Positions 12,733 to 25,238 of a stretch of 64,000 bases of DNA are shown one piece after another; position 1 is the first letter of the stretch; each line of letters starts with the position of its first letter. The translations under genes and the position numbers were made by a program. Location of the stretch: positions 40,271,501 through 40,335,500 of the forward strand of contig CM053813.1 of NCBI GenBank assembly GCA_028671895.1, written 5' to 3'. The notes beneath the pieces are model-generated. The model was given only the letters and a program-made list of their open reading frames with translations, made no database searches and was not told the origin of the DNA. The stretch is from Oenanthe sinensis. Lineage: Eukaryota; Streptophyta; Magnoliopsida; Apiales; Apiaceae.

Positions 12733-12817
12733 GCTTATGCTAGATATCAAGCAAGTGTATCTTACATATTATTAACACAAACATATATAGAGTACTACTG
12801 TTAAGAGCTGATAAAAA

Positions 12818-15640
12818 ATGCCAATGATTAATGCTAAACCTGCATTAGCAACAAGTAGTCCAACATCTTCAGTATTCGAGACAGGAAATCTCAAGGTAAA
12901 AAATATTAAAGTCGAAAGCTCAGCAGAAAGAAAAGCAGTGTTCATTGTTTGCCCAACTGAAGAAGGGACTTACCCGGTGTTTCTCTTTATTCATGGATGT
13001 TGTGTGAGTAACACAACTTACTCTCAGCTTCTACAACATGTTGCTTCTCATGGATTTATAGCTGTTGCTCCTGGTGATCCATTGGTATATATATACCTAC
13101 CTACCTTTTTTTCTTCCTACCTACCTAGCTAGTTATATATATATTGTATATGTAGAGTAAGGCTAAATTCTGTGTAATTGGGAAACCAAATCCTAAGAAT
13201 TTGATTAACAAAGGAACATACAAAAAATCATTTAACACCAAAAATAATAGTAAAGCAAATAAAAAAATTAAAATATAGAACACAAAATTATAGAACATTA
13301 TTCAGCATCAATGTTCTATAATTTGTGTTTTATATTTTTTTTGTATATTATGTATTTTTTTTGTTTGTTTAGTTATTGATTGTTGTGTTCTGTAGATTTT
13401 TTTTAGAAATTTTTTCATGTGTTCTGAAATTATATTTATTCTTGTTTCCTCAGTTACTCAAATTTCTCGTCGAACATAAGCATGTATATGTATAACTAAT
13501 TAGTTACTTATAATTAATTACTGTAGTATATATCAATGCATTCGTGGTTACTCAAACCTAATTTTTTTTCTTGGTATAAAGTAGATTTAGGTTTAGACTG
13601 GCCATAATATTCACAAAGGGCTTAATTAAGTATATGCTTAATTAAGCATATATATATAATTGGTTGAATTATGGTATAAATTAATGACCTTTTTTTTTAT
13701 CGGTTGCGTTAAATCTTTATCAACAGGTTCATTGTCCAGCGCTCACACTCATATGTGAGCCAATCTAGCTTTCAACTGCCGGTCCCCTCTTTTTGGTCGA
13801 ATATCTTGTGAAATTTCCAGACATGTGTTGTTTTGATAACGCGATTGCATACCTCACATTGTAGTTTATAGAATCGAGGAAGATAATTCAACTTAAATTT
13901 TTTATGTAGCATGTATATTGTTTTTGATTATTTTGACGCTTCGTTCATTTTGGATAAAAATAATTTCTCAGATATTTTATTATATATCCAAATAAAAGAA
14001 ATTATATATGGATTCAAGCTGGTTCTAAAAACTACTTAATTTCATATCGGTTCTTAAAACCATAACTGTGTATAATACATGTATTGTTTTTATAATTTCA
14101 ACACAGTTTTATAACGTTAGGGTTTGGCATTTTGAGTTCCCTATCACCAGAGTTTTTTTGGAGTCAATATATCTGTATAGTGCGCGTCCAGTTTATTACA
14201 ATTTTTTTGGAAATTTTCCTTCTTTTTTAACCCGAAATAAATTCAATCGACAAAAATCAGTGGTCAAATTAATATTTAAAGTTGACCGCCTAAATTCTAC
14301 AATTTTAAATTCGACGGGAGACAATCGAATTTAAATATGACCACTTATTTAGGTATGTTGATCTTAAATTCGACTTATTTCACGAGTCGTATTTAAGATC
14401 ACTGGAACTTAGGCGATTGAATTTAATCATATTTTGTTGTAATGAAGTTTATAATTAGATTCTTAGTTTATATATATAAAGATATGGTGTTTAATTACAT
14501 GATTAGTTTTTTGCTGTTTTACGGGACTATCCTGAGTTTTATATAGACAATGACGCGACGACGTGTTGTGTAGAACAAGAACCTTTATTAATTGATATTC
14601 TGTGAAATGACAAATTATTTAACTAACTAGACGATACATGATACAAGCAACCCTAATTGTTCATATAGATACAGGACCACTTACATATCCGTATAGTCGA
14701 GGTGGAAGAATACATGAATAAATGGACGGGGACCATACATATATTATTAATTGTAGCTTGTCTTCTTTGTATTTTGTCTAAAAAAAATAATTGTGCTGTC
14801 AAACTATATTAGCCCAAACAAACTTGTCTTCTTTGTATATATACTTGTGTTCTGTTACGTATTTTGTCTTTAAAAATAATTGTGATGTCAAAATTATTGG
14901 ACTAGTCCAAAACAATGTATTTTTCTCAACTATGATGAGAAGAGTAGGCCGCCATAACACGTACAATAAGTTTACAGGTAAGTTCGCTGTTATGTTGTTG
15001 CGGAAACCAAGAGCTAAAATCCGACGCCAATGTGTTGGAATGGTTGCCTGATGGCCTCCCCACCGTACTCCCTGACAAAGTCACAGCAGATACAACCAAA
15101 ATTGCAGTAGGTGGTCACAGCAGAGGTGGAAAAATAGCATTTGCCTTGGCCCTATCCAATCCACACCTCAAAATCTCAGCTGTATTTGGTGTCGATCCGG
15201 TAGCAGGGGGAAGCCCAGACAATCGACCCCACCCGAAAATATTCTCCTACATTCCACGTTGCCTAGACCTAAAAGTTCCCGTGGCTATAATCAGGACGGG
15301 ACTAGGCAGCCAAGCCAAATGCATAATGCCACCATTTGCACCATTCGGGGTAAACCATGCAGAGTTTTTCAACGAGAGCAAGCCTCCAATTTATTACTAT
15401 TTAGCTAAAGATTACGGGCATGGCGATATGTTAGATGATGGAATTGAGTACTGGTTTACCAAGTTGTTGACTAAGCATGGGAAGGGTTCCAAAGAGCCGA
15501 TGATAAAAGCTTGTGGAGGAATTATTGTGGCATTTTTAAATGCTAAGTTGAAAGATGAAGATAAAGATCTTAAAATCATTGGGGAGCAACCTAATATTGC
15601 TCCTATAAAACTTGATCCCGTTATATATGTTGAGACTTGA
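12818..15640 (+). CDS. CLH: Chlorophyllase (chlorophyll-chlorophyllido hydrolase)
   Basis: Joining 12818-13084 and 14978-15640, both in phase 0 at GT-AG borders, gives 309 residues, close to the family's usual ~310-330. Chlorophyllase removes phytol from chlorophyll to give chlorophyllide. It is an alpha/beta hydrolase: the nucleophile motif GGHSRGG puts the catalytic Ser at about residue 137; the likely acid is Asp162 (GVDPVAG) and the likely base His237 (DYGHGDMLDD), 100 residues after the Ser. The oxyanion-region sequence PVFLFIHGCC is in exon 1. No clear plastid transit peptide is seen; the start MPMINAK follows the TATA box at 12725. The 1.9-kb intron contains a MITE at 13172-13459. The stretch around the splice (APGDPL then VSSLLCCCGNQELKS) is less conserved, so the acceptor could be off by a few codons. 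No inactivating change is seen. Confidence 0.88.
13172..13459. mobile_element. MITE-like foldback element in the chlorophyllase intron
   Basis: The left end TGTGTAATTGGGAAAC matches the inverse of the right end GTTTCCTCAGTTACTCA with few mismatches and one indel. At its centre a strong hairpin pairs AACACAAAATTATAGAACATT with AATGTTCTATAATTTGTGTT around a ~10-nt loop (13279-13330). Short terminal repeats, an internal foldback and no coding capacity fit a MITE. Superfamily not determined. Confidence 0.55.
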
Positions 15641-16042
15641 GAAGTGATTGATTTAAGTGGGATGCTGGGCGTGGTGGAGTTTATGTCAATGAATTGTTGG
15701 TTTATCATTTTAGACTTTATGAGCCTGCTTTGGAGTTTGGAAAGTAGATGAAGAGGCCAACAAGTTTTCTGATGTATAAAAAATCATCATTAAAGTGGTC
15801 TCAGCCATCTTCTAATGTATAAAAATAATGTCTAGTAATCATATTGCGAATTTAAAACTCCGGCCACTAAAATGTAAAATTAGATCAAGTTTGATCAACA
15901 CTTTGTAATTTACACTCTGCTATATATTGTATTTTTTTTAAAAGAAAATTAAATATGTATGTAATTGCAGATTTATTTAAACATTTTTATGAAAAAATAT
16001 CATATTTATTTTATTAAAGACTTCTAAAATTTAGAGAAGTTA
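15641..16042. other. 3' flank of chlorophyllase
   Basis: 3'UTR and AT-rich spacer; nothing else recognised. Confidence 0.4.
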
Positions 16043-16203
16043 GAGCAAATCCAACAGTGTCATATTTGGTTACCTATAAATATTATAAAATAATGAGTTT
16101 TAGTGATTTAGGTAACCACTAGGACATGTGAACTCCAACGATAATCCTTATATTTATTACCTATTATTATTATTATAATAAATTTTAATCTAAAAAGGAG
16201 ATA

Positions 16204-16245
<42 letters not shown>

Positions 16246-16438
16246 AAGAAAAATGGAGGGAATAGATTATTTAATTAAAAAAAATGAAATAGTCAATAAC
16301 TAGTGGTTACCTAATAATAGGTAATGAGATGCATGCCTTACTAATTTAGGTAATCACTAGGTGTTGGAGTGTAATTTTTTGAAACATAACCTATATTTCA
16401 CCTCATGACACCATTTAAGTAAATTTTTGGACTTGTTC
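16043..16438. mobile_element. Tourist-like (PIF/Harbinger) MITE with TTA target duplication
   Basis: The element begins GAGCAAATCCAA and ends TTGGACTTGTTC, whose complement GAACAAGTCCAA matches at 10 of 12 positions. The trinucleotide TTA flanks both sides exactly, the 3-bp target duplication of PIF/Harbinger MITEs. Interior: a (GA)n microsatellite at about 16208-16240 and inverted GGTTACCTA/TAGGTAA words. Non-coding, 396 bp. Confidence 0.75.
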
Positions 16439-18180
16439 TTATAACTGATTTCTTGTTTCTGCTCTACCACTGAGAAAACCGATATCTTTTAGGCTTACAA
16501 AAAATTGTCTTCATAGTCCCGACTCCTGAAAGTCTTTCATTTTGAATCTATTATATATATAATAGGGCAACATGAACAAATTTATTCAAATTAAAAAGAC
16601 AGTTTAACCCTTCTAATCATAAATACCAATATTAATATTTATTAAATAGTTTATTTTAATCATCTTCCCTCCATTAATGTACTTCTTAATATCTATTGAA
16701 TATTTTATTTTACTCATATCTTGTCCATTAATATTTATTAATTATTATATATTTCATTATTTATAATTAAGTTTATTATATATATATATATATTAATTAT
16801 ATATTACATATAAAAACACGATAAATGTATTTGAGCACAATATAAAATACTCTTTAAATTGTAAAATTATATTTTAATTCTATCATAAATTAACAAAAAA
16901 ATCAACGCAAATTACTTTTCAATTTTAATTAACAATATATAAAATTACTTTTTAATTTTAATTTTAATATTGGAGAACGAACTTGTGAAAATCAGCAAGA
17001 TGAGTTATCTTGAGTGCTAGATTTCTATAATTTATTTTATGATGATACTATATGATATCAAATTATGTATGTGTATTATGAGGGCTATGAAGGCATACAA
17101 CATAGTAATGAAGATTTGTATTATTATAGTTCATATGATGAGAGGGTGGTTAGACAACAAATTATTGTACAAAATTATGCATCATGTGTACTGAATAAGT
17201 GAGGGAGCAAGAATGTTGAAAGTTGTTTATATGTTCATTATACAAAAAAATGGCTACTCGATTGCGTTAACTTGGGGCTCCTAAAGATGGCAATGTACGG
17301 TAAGTCAAGACAAGATAAAGATATAATTTATAGTTTGACATCATATACTAAGCGTGGAGGTAAGAGACACACAAGAGAAACCTGTCGAAATATAATAGGA
17401 ATATTTAAAATGGCATGTCAAACACAAAAGATCTAGAAAATAGAAGGGACTAACTGCAAATAATCAATGGAATTTCAATAAGAATGTAAATAGATGGCAA
17501 ATTTAGTTTCCTTGTGCCTCCAACTCCAAAGTGAGTTATTACTTAAATTAGTTTTTATATTGAGTCAAGAGTTCGACACTATGGAGCTGAGTACAAAACC
17601 TAATATAAGGCGTGAAGGTCGAATCCTAAAATTCATTCTAAAAGTAAAAAGGGTCCCCGCGTGCGAAGTGAATGGGTGATGTGCTGTTTTTCAGGGTGGT
17701 CTCCACAAGTAGAGAAGGTCGAAGGGTGAATGAGTTTTAGAATAGAAAAATCTAATGTAATGGGTACCGATTGTACATCTTTCAAACACGACTCTATTTG
17801 ACCTGACCTTCTTCGAATCCCGTATTGACCCGTGCAATACTGCAGCTAACGCGTTAAGTATTTCATTCGGGGAGTACGCTAGTGTATGATGCCGCTACGG
17901 TTGGTGGCGAACTCGCTGAGTTTGGATAAACTAAAAAATTAGTAGCAAACGTCTGATCTGGACTTATTTGTCTTTGTTTGTGACTTTTCAACGAAAGTTT
18001 GTGACTTTTTCATGGTATTCTCCGTACCATTCTGCTGATTGCTAATACGCGTAAAAATGTACATGAAGTAAATGAATTAATCATCATTGTAAAGGAATTT
18101 GTTCTCGGCTTACGGATAGAACTCAAAAGAAAGGAACTAAAGGACAATCCAGCTTGTTAACAAAAACTTGCAGCATACTT
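16439..18180. other. Intergenic AT-rich DNA
   Basis: No supported gene. TCTATTATATATATAATAGGGC at about 16547 resembles the Helitron 5' ends near 24620, but no matching 3' end was found. The block 17030-17330 has weak coding character with many stops and is unassigned. 17560-17940 is less AT-rich, with no recognisable product. Confidence 0.35.
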
Positions 18181-18963
18181 ACCTCACTACAAAAACTATT
18201 AGTCCATCCAATTTTCTACTAATGCCTTACACGTGTTTTAGAGCTAGTTGTCACTTATAAGAGAAAGATACGTGTCATCTTTTCCTTTGACAGATCAGAC
18301 ACGTAATAATCCAGTAACAGATAAAAAACAGTGTGAGATTGTTCACATTTACTTTAAGTAATATATAACATGCTCGTATTTTTTACTAGCATTAAAATAA
18401 GTAATCCAATAAATTTTTTGACAAATCTAAGCGATGATTGTGAATCCATTGTTCACTATACAGATGTCATCCAGTAACCAAGTGGGACACATGCATCAAC
18501 CAATCAAATTGCATGTAACATGCATTGAAAACCAAAATAATTGTATCCTTAGCAGAATAGCAGACCCCCATGCCTCTCCCATACCTTTCCTATAATCGAG
18601 TTCCAGAAAGCTCCTATTTAATTTAGATACCTTCTATAACTTCTAAGAACATTCTATTTATAGGAAATATTATTTCTCTTAGAGAGCTAGAACTTTCTTT
18701 TCTTCTTATAAGTTGCAACACAGTCAACTTAAAGTATTTACCTTTCTTCTTATAAGTTGCAACACAGTCAATTTTCTTGTACGTTTCATTCATTTCAATC
18801 CTTGATACATTACATATTTGTGCATTAGTAGATAAGAGTCCTGGTCCATGGCAATAGTATATAAGTGTTTACTAAAGTTTGGATCTTTTATGTTGTGTGT
18901 GTCCAGGTTTGAGTCAAGTGTATGAATTTGATTATAAATTTGTATATTTTTGTAATCTTGATC
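18181..18963 (+). promoter_or_regulatory. Promoter of HSFA2 copy 1: heat-shock elements and paired ABRE/G-box cores
   Basis: Three HSE-like sites: TTCCAGAAAGCTCC (18601-18614), TTCTAAGAACATTC (18641-18654) and GAACTTTC (18690-18697), built from alternating TTC/GAA units. Further upstream ACGTGTC (18270) and its inverse GACACGT (18298) form a facing pair of ABRE-type cores. A TATTTATA is at about 18654. The same modules recur upstream of copy 2. This layout suggests heat induction and autoregulation by HSFs plus possible ABA input; that is inference from motifs. Confidence 0.6.
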
Positions 18964-21044
18964 ATGAATAATTCAAACCCAGTTAATAAGGATTGTCAAG
19001 GATCAAGTTCATCAAGTAGGGATCAGACAGAGATGATGTTGGTGCCAGTGCCGGTGCCAGTGGAGGGGCTAAATGAAACAGGCCCTCCAACTTTTCTTAA
19101 CAAAACTTTTGATATGGTGGATGATCCAGCCACTGCTCACATTGTGTCTTGGAGTAGGGGGGGTCTTAGCTTCTCAGTGTGGGATACTCATGTTTTTTCA
19201 ACCAATCTTCTACCAAGATACTTTAAACATAGTAACTTCTCAAGCTTTGTGAGGCAACTCAATACTTATGTAAGTACTCTTGTTTCTTGATACTCTTCTG
19301 TATATGCATATTGTTTATTTGTTTTGTTTTTATCCTGGAGTTCATCTAGACTTGTCATTTGGGTGATTGTAATCTATTTTTTCAAATCAGAACTTAATTT
19401 GGTGATATGTCTTACTTGAGCTATTGGTATGCCTTGCTAAGATCTATACAATGAGAACAAACAATTATGTATTTCGAAGGGGCATATCTGTGCTACTTTA
19501 AAATGCATATGAAATAAATTGAAGTTTTCCGAAAAACTGTTACCAAATCCCCAATGCAAACTGTGCTCTGAATTTCTTTTGGAGTCCTAGAAACTCCAAT
19601 TCATGTCATGCTTTCGGTCTTAGTAGTAATTCAACTCTTTTTATAACTGAAGCTTGTAGGCTGTTGATGTTGAAAGATGCTGCCACTATTCTCCCCAAAT
19701 GAAGTATACTGTTGCTGCCAAGACAAATTTATGACTAATAATTTTTTTGTTATGAAGTGCTCTTCACAAGAGAAGATAAAGTGATCTCTGTAACGTTCTG
19801 CATCAAAACCACAAGGCAATGATCTATTTTGTAAATGCCTTGGTATATGGTTTCTCATTATATTGAAATCAGTCCTGTCATACTCTGCAGAACATAATAT
19901 GCACATCACACATGTAGTTGTCAAAAGTAGACGCAGAAATATATGATGTACATGTTGAATACATATACCAGCTTCTTATTGTTGATTTCCTGTCTACTTT
20001 GCATAATATAATCTGTGTGTTTGTGTCTGGTATGCTCTCCCAAGGCTGTTTTGAAGATAAGGTTGAGCAGAATTTCTTGATTACTACTTGGTTCAAGATC
20101 TTAATTTGTCCCAGTTGAAGCCATTATTACAACGGAATACTAGAAGCTTGATATAGAAGATTTTAGCTTTCTGACAGAAGAATCAAGATATTATATAATC
20201 TATTCACAAATTGTTGTTGACCTTTGGAAATGGATCCTAACTGATGCAGGGTTTTAGAAAGATTGATCCAGATTTGTGGGAGTTTGCTAATGAAGCATTT
20301 ATAAGGGGTCAGAAGCATCTTCTGAGGAATATTAGGAGACGAAAGGCGTCTTCACAGCCTCCACCCGCACAACGACATATTCTTGAACCTTGTGTTGAGG
20401 TTGGAAACTTTGGAAGAGATAGGGAAGTTGATTGTCTGAAGCGTGACAAACAGGTTCTTCTGAGGGAAGTTGCAAAACTTAGACACCAGCAGCAGAACAC
20501 TAGAGCTTTCCTTTCATCCATGGAGCAGAGGCTACAAGGGACAGAAAAGAAACAGCAACATATGATGAGTTTCCTAGCAAGAGCCATACAAAATCCCGCA
20601 TTTATAAACCACTTGGTCCAGCAAAAGGAAAAAAGAAAGGAACTTGAAGGTAGCGTTACAAATAAAAGGCAGCGTCCAATTGATGAAGCCTGCAAAGGGT
20701 TTGAAATTGGAGAATCAAGTCAAAGTGCTCAAGGGGTGTTAAGGCCTATAAAGGCCGAGCCAACAGAATTTGGATATTATTATGGGTTTCCAGTGTCTGA
20801 GCTAGACATGCTTGCATTAGAAATTCAGGGATATGGTAGACCTAGGAGTGAGAAAGAGGAAGGATATGGAGTGTCCGAGAAACTTGAGAGTGAATATGGA
20901 GAGCTTGACAAGGAATTCTGGGAAGAACTATTAAATGATAGATACGATGATGAATTACGTGCGAGTGGAAACGAAGAAGATGAAGAGGAAGATATCAGTG
21001 TCCTGGCTCATAGGATGGGCTTCTTAGGTTCAAGCCCGAAGTAG
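18964..21044 (+). CDS. HSFA2: Heat stress transcription factor A2 (class A HSF), complete copy 1
   Basis: Exons 18964-19269 and 20250-21044 join in phase 0 (TAT|GT...AG|GGT) at the intron position conserved in all plant HSF DNA-binding domains, giving 366 residues. Order: DNA-binding domain ~42-134 (GLNETGPPTFLNKTFDMV, SSFVRQLNTY|GFRK), CVEVG box, HR-A/B oligomerisation coiled coil ~160-223, basic NLS NKRQRP ~240, AHA activator motif EFWEELLND ~324, and a C-terminal nuclear export signal (VLAHRMGFLGSSPK ~353-366) like HSFA2's MVDQMGFLG. HSFA2 binds HSEs and amplifies the heat response in acquired thermotolerance. An ATG at 18922 is also in frame but would add a hydrophobic leader (MNLIINLYIFVILI) unlike any HSF. 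Copy 2 lacks that ATG, and the shared start at 18964 is preferred. No defect is seen. Confidence 0.92.
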
Positions 21045-22993
21045 GAAGCTGGATATCTTCAGCCAATCCTACAAGTTTACTTCTCACTGTCTCAGTAATT
21101 AATCTCACTCAAATCTGATATCTTCCTTTGTTTTCTGTCTTATCCTCTGTATTAGGTCCTCTGCATAAAAGATGAAGACGCGAATTCTCCTCTGAATCTC
21201 TTTTTTCCTTGTGTTCCAGAAGCACTTGTAGTGATGATTCGTCACTTCACCAGTCATCTCTTTATGTTATAATTGTTTTCTTTTGTTGTGTGCCTTAGGA
21301 TATTGTTGATCCAGTCAGAGTTATATTGGAATCTTGACATTGACAGGAGACATATCACAAAGGCTTTCCTCCTCGGAAAATATCTTGTTGGTGTTTCTAA
21401 CTCGGTCCCTAGTCACTACATTTCAATATTGTCTTCCCTTTTAGCTGTGCACTGTTTCTTTAATTTAGCTCTTTCTTGGTAGCAATCCATATGGCCAGAT
21501 GTTCTAGAAGTTGCTAGTTATCCGCTTCATTAGTAACTGCTATATAGTTGATTGTTTTCTTTTGTCATGTACCTTATGATTTTCTTGATGCAATCAGAGT
21601 TATAACGGATCTTAACATTGAGAAGAGATGGAACACAGAGACTTTGTGTTGGGTATAATTAACATTACACAACAACAATGGTCAGTTATATATTAACAAG
21701 AACATATAGATATACCGAGTAACAAAACAAACACGAAGGTCGAAATAAGATATATATAATTAGAGATTGTAATTAAATGAGAAAAGGAGAAACACTTAGT
21801 TATCACTGTCATTTTAACAAACAATTGAAAACAGAATACAACTATCAATTATTTCATTATTTAAGATTATCTCTCAAAATAATTATTCTGATTTTAATTT
21901 CATTATTTCCTTAGACTTGTCTGTATCTCTTGCCCAACATTTCTAATTATATATACCTTATTTTCATTTCTAATTATATATACCTTATTTAAAAGAATTT
22001 TTCTGATTTTAATTTCATTAACAGCAGTCCATCAGATTTGTCTGTATCTCTTGCCCAACGTTTCTGATTATATATACCTCATTTAAAATAATTATTCCGA
22101 GTCGAGGCGCGTATGTTAGATACACCATAACACCATGCACACTCACATGCATTAGTAATTGTACACTACCCTTGCACGTGAATCTATGTAAAGCCAATTG
22201 TTAGTTTCCGAAAATTATTTTAAGAACATATTTAAAATATGCCTTAAACTTTCCATTTTCTAACACAAAATATCTTCTTGTTGTGTTTTTAACTCTGTTT
22301 TTGTTGTGCACTGTTTCTCACGTAGCTCTTTCTTGATCAGATATTCAGATTGCAGCAAGCCAGCAATCCATATGGCCAGATGTTTTAAAAGTTGGTTCAC
22401 ATAAATTACCACGAGGTTCATAATTCTGTTTCTGTCAACCCTCTGCATTCATTGCCTATTAACTTCTACTAGAACAACTATGGATATTCTTCCTCTGGTT
22501 AATCATCTGGCTCATCCTAATGTAGATTGCTCGAAGTTGTTGAGCTGAAGATAAAGTTGCGACAAGCTTAAAACTCGACTTGGTGATCTATCTAAATGCA
22601 AGTTACAGTGGATTTGTCAGTGTGGTTCTATATATTTCTTTTGCTCTGATGGTTTTATTTAAGAGATGGTCTTTCGTTGAGTAGAAGCATTTACATCAAC
22701 TCTAAACTCTTTACAGGTATAGCATCTAATGAACATTTTGGATATACAATTTGATTCCAGGTTATTGGAAATGTCAAAAATGTATATGCTGAAAAATTGT
22801 TTTCTTGTATAGGTGCACCAGACTTACATTCCACGGGATCGTAACTGTTGTAATATTCTTTTTATGTAAACGAGTTCAAATTTATGTCCGTCTGATTTCA
22901 AGTATTTATGACATTGGCTCCTTTTATTGGGTTTGATTTAGGTGCAAAAGTCTGCATCTGCTAAGCATCTTGCAATTCTCTTCCCTCATTTAT
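21045..22993. other. Downstream flank of HSFA2 copy 1 (part of the duplicated unit)
   Basis: Many segments match the flank of copy 2, e.g. 21480-21620 with ~36484-36610 and 22260-22960 with ~36600-37320. A piece around 21275-21400 is itself a second copy of part of 21550-21660. Imperfect ~120-bp direct repeats occupy 21887-22095 (shared TTGTCTGTATCTCTTGCCCA). No gene is supported. Confidence 0.6.
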
Positions 22994-23345
22994 GCTCTGT
23001 TTGAGATTGTTGTTTAAAATTATTGTAATTTGAGAAAAAGTGACTCACAAGTGCTGGTAGAAAAAGTGACTCACAAGTGTGGTAGAAAAAGTGTTGTAAG
23101 AAAATTTTGGTTTTTTTTAATCTGTGCATATTTTAAGATATAATATAAAAAAATAATATTTTTGAGATGATTTAAAAATGAAACATGTAGTTAATTTATG
23201 CAAATGGTTTAGACAAAAAATATTTTTCTAGAAAATTATTTTTAAAATTTATCAAACACCTTTTATCTACTTTTCAGATAAAAGTTGTCAACAACAACAA
23301 TCTCAGATAAAAATTGTCAACAACAACAATCTCAAACGCACTCTT
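22994..23345. mobile_element. hAT-like MITE, absent from the duplicate locus
   Basis: Left end GTTTGAGATTGTTGTT pairs with the right end AACAACAACAATCTCAAAC. Inside are two direct duplications: GAAAAAGTGACTCACAAGTG at 23034/23062, and a ~29-bp CAGATAAA..GTCAACAACAACAATCT unit at 23276/23305. The matching flank of HSFA2 copy 2 (near 37320-37340) runs straight from AATTCTC to AGTTTATTTTC without the element, so it behaves as an insertion. Non-coding. Confidence 0.6.
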
Positions 23346-23416
23346 AGTTTATTTTCATGAATTGTGAGTCTGCAATTTGTGGCTAAAAAACTTAGCTTGT
23401 ACCTCTTTTTATTACT

Positions 23417-23864
23417 TACTACTTCCATCCCACTTTTTTATAGTCAAATTGATTAATTTTTGATTAAAAATAAAAATTATTTTTTATAATTTTAAAAAAC
23501 TGAAAATTACATTTTAAAGTAAATTATATATTTTTTGACAATACTTGCATTTAATAAACCGATTCAGAAATGATTACATGATGGATAAAATCACGAGCGT
23601 TTTCATGTCACTCCTTAACGACGTGACACAAAATGGGCCGCTCTTGCTAAGTCAAGTCATTCGCAGACCTATGGACAAAATCTACTAACACTTCATCAAA
23701 GTGTTTAAATAACTTGATACAATCCATGACAATAGTATTGAAATTATATATATTTTTAATAATATAATATTTTAATTTTTTTAATTATATATTATTTTTA
23801 AATTACAACAAAGATTAATGGCACAAAAAATAAAGTGGACAAGTAATTAGGAAAGTAGGGAGTA
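23417..23864. mobile_element. Stowaway-like MITE interrupted by a LINE fragment
   Basis: The left end CTACTTCCATCCCACTTTTTTATAG and right end GTGGACAAGTAATTAGGAAAGTAGGGAGTA are the inverted CTCCCTCCGTCCCACTTT-type ends of Stowaway, with TA on both sides. Its ~450-bp length is explained by an internal LINE-derived insertion (23540-23760). A copy of the right end alone occurs at about 33068-33133. Confidence 0.6.
23540..23760 (-). mobile_element. 5'-truncated LINE 3' end (RNase H tail) nested in a MITE
   Basis: Read on the minus strand it gives VDFVHRSANDLT, matching the RNase H tail VGFVYRSANSVV of the LINE at 40067-44050. The downstream non-coding part also aligns (ACATGATGGATAAAA with ACATGATGAATAAAA, ACTTGCATT, CATGTCACTC). 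A T-run at about 23529 on the plus strand would be its poly(A) end. Its length is only the terminal ~220 bp, typical of LINE 5' truncation. Confidence 0.65.
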
Positions 23865-24619
23865 TATCAATAGTGAATTTATTTAGGATAGGATCAATTA
23901 TAAATATAAAAGGTTCAAATATTCATACACATATTTTTCTCGACCTTTAAATGGTCTATAAAGAATGTTCGATATTCATTAGGTTAGACAGACCTTCAAA
24001 TGTTACTTAGGTGTTTGATGGTTCAAGCATGAATGATTACAAAAAAAAAATCTCTTTTAAGGAAATTTTTTAGGAATATTCTATATGACACTCTTATATA
24101 ATTGGTTTTTGTTGATGATATCATTATATTATTGACTTCTATCCATGATACTCTCGTACATTTGATTTTTAATATATAATATCCTTCTGTTAAGTAAAAA
24201 GTAATAGAATTGATTTCAGACCGTAAAACAAATTTTATATTTGAAATTTTTGTGAAAAAATACATGAAATAGACTATTAAATCATATAAAATGGAATTAA
24301 AATGATTGACATATATTCAAACTCCATAACCAATTCAAGATTGAATTTAATGTTATATACTATAAAACTTAAAAAAAAAGTATTTATGAATTCATACATA
24401 AATTGTTGTGAAAATGGAAAACTATCAAACTCCACATGATATATACAATTTAATAATGAAAATAATAAACTAACGATGATAATTAATAAGATAAATTATA
24501 CTTCTAGTAGTTAACAATAATTAAATAAGTTAGGTCAGTTCTAACTTTCTTCATTATAATTTAGTTGTAAAACTATAAGTTGTGTGTTTATATTTTACAA
24601 ATCTATTATCTATTATCTA
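23865..24619. other. AT-rich spacer
   Basis: Nothing recognised beyond low-complexity sequence and a (TATC)n run at the end. Confidence 0.35.
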
Positions 24620-25238
24620 TCTATCTATTATATATATAATGCTCTAACACATAGTTTGTTTGAGTTATTTTAATCAATCATTAATATCTATGAATTATTT
24701 ATTTCACTCATTATTACACACATAATTAATACAACTATTAATATCTATAAAATATTTATTTCACTTGTATTTTCTCATTATTATGTGTATTAATATTTGT
24801 AGTTATAAATAACATTCTAATTCAATATTGTATGACCATATTCTAATTTATTTTAATAAAATATTGATTTTACTCTTTTTTCTCCCTATATTATATAATA
24901 CCATAACACACATTTTGAGGTAAACATTTTATTTAATGTGCTTTTACTTTTATACCCTTATATTCAATGTATTTTTTACTATTACACCCTTATAAACACT
25001 TCACTTATTAATTTAATTATGTAAAATTAGCATTTAACCCCCTTCATAACAAATGCGTATCAATTTAACCTATTTATTAACATATTTTAAACTTAATCAT
25101 GTAACAAAAATAAGATATTATTCTCGATCATCAAAATTACGACTCATTATTAATCCTAAGGAATAATATATTCAAATAATTCATAAATTTATTCAATTTT
25201 TAAAACTTACGCGTGGAAGCCACGAGTATCAAAGCTAA
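24620..25238 (+). mobile_element. Helitron-like element (short, non-autonomous)
   Basis: The 3' terminus is textbook: stem-loop CGTGG-AAG-CCACG (25212-25224), a 10-nt spacer, then CTAA at 25235-25238 followed by T. The 5' end starts TCTATCTATTATATATAT after an A. A second similar start (CTATATTATATAATACCATAA) lies at about 24885, so the true left border is uncertain or one element is nested in another. No RepHel coding sequence. Confidence 0.5.

Noticed and set aside
15412..15708. 98-codon minus-strand ORF over the chlorophyllase 3' end
   Set aside because: Antisense shadow of the chlorophyllase exon.
16208..16240. (GA)n as a GAGA-type regulatory element
   Set aside because: It lies inside a MITE and is a plain microsatellite.
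16546..16600. Helitron-like 5' end TCTATTATATATATAATAGGG
   Set aside because: No matching hairpin plus CTAR terminus could be found downstream; too weak to call an element.
18922..18963. Upstream in-frame ATG giving HSFA2 copy 1 a hydrophobic leader
   Set aside because: The leader MNLIINLYIFVILI is unlike HSF N-termini and the ATG is missing in copy 2; the shared start at 18964 is preferred.
19631..20118. Several ORFs of 66-97 codons on both strands in the HSFA2 copy 1 intron (and equivalents at 34856-35417)
   Set aside because: They lie in the intron or antisense to exons, and their frames are not kept between the two copies.
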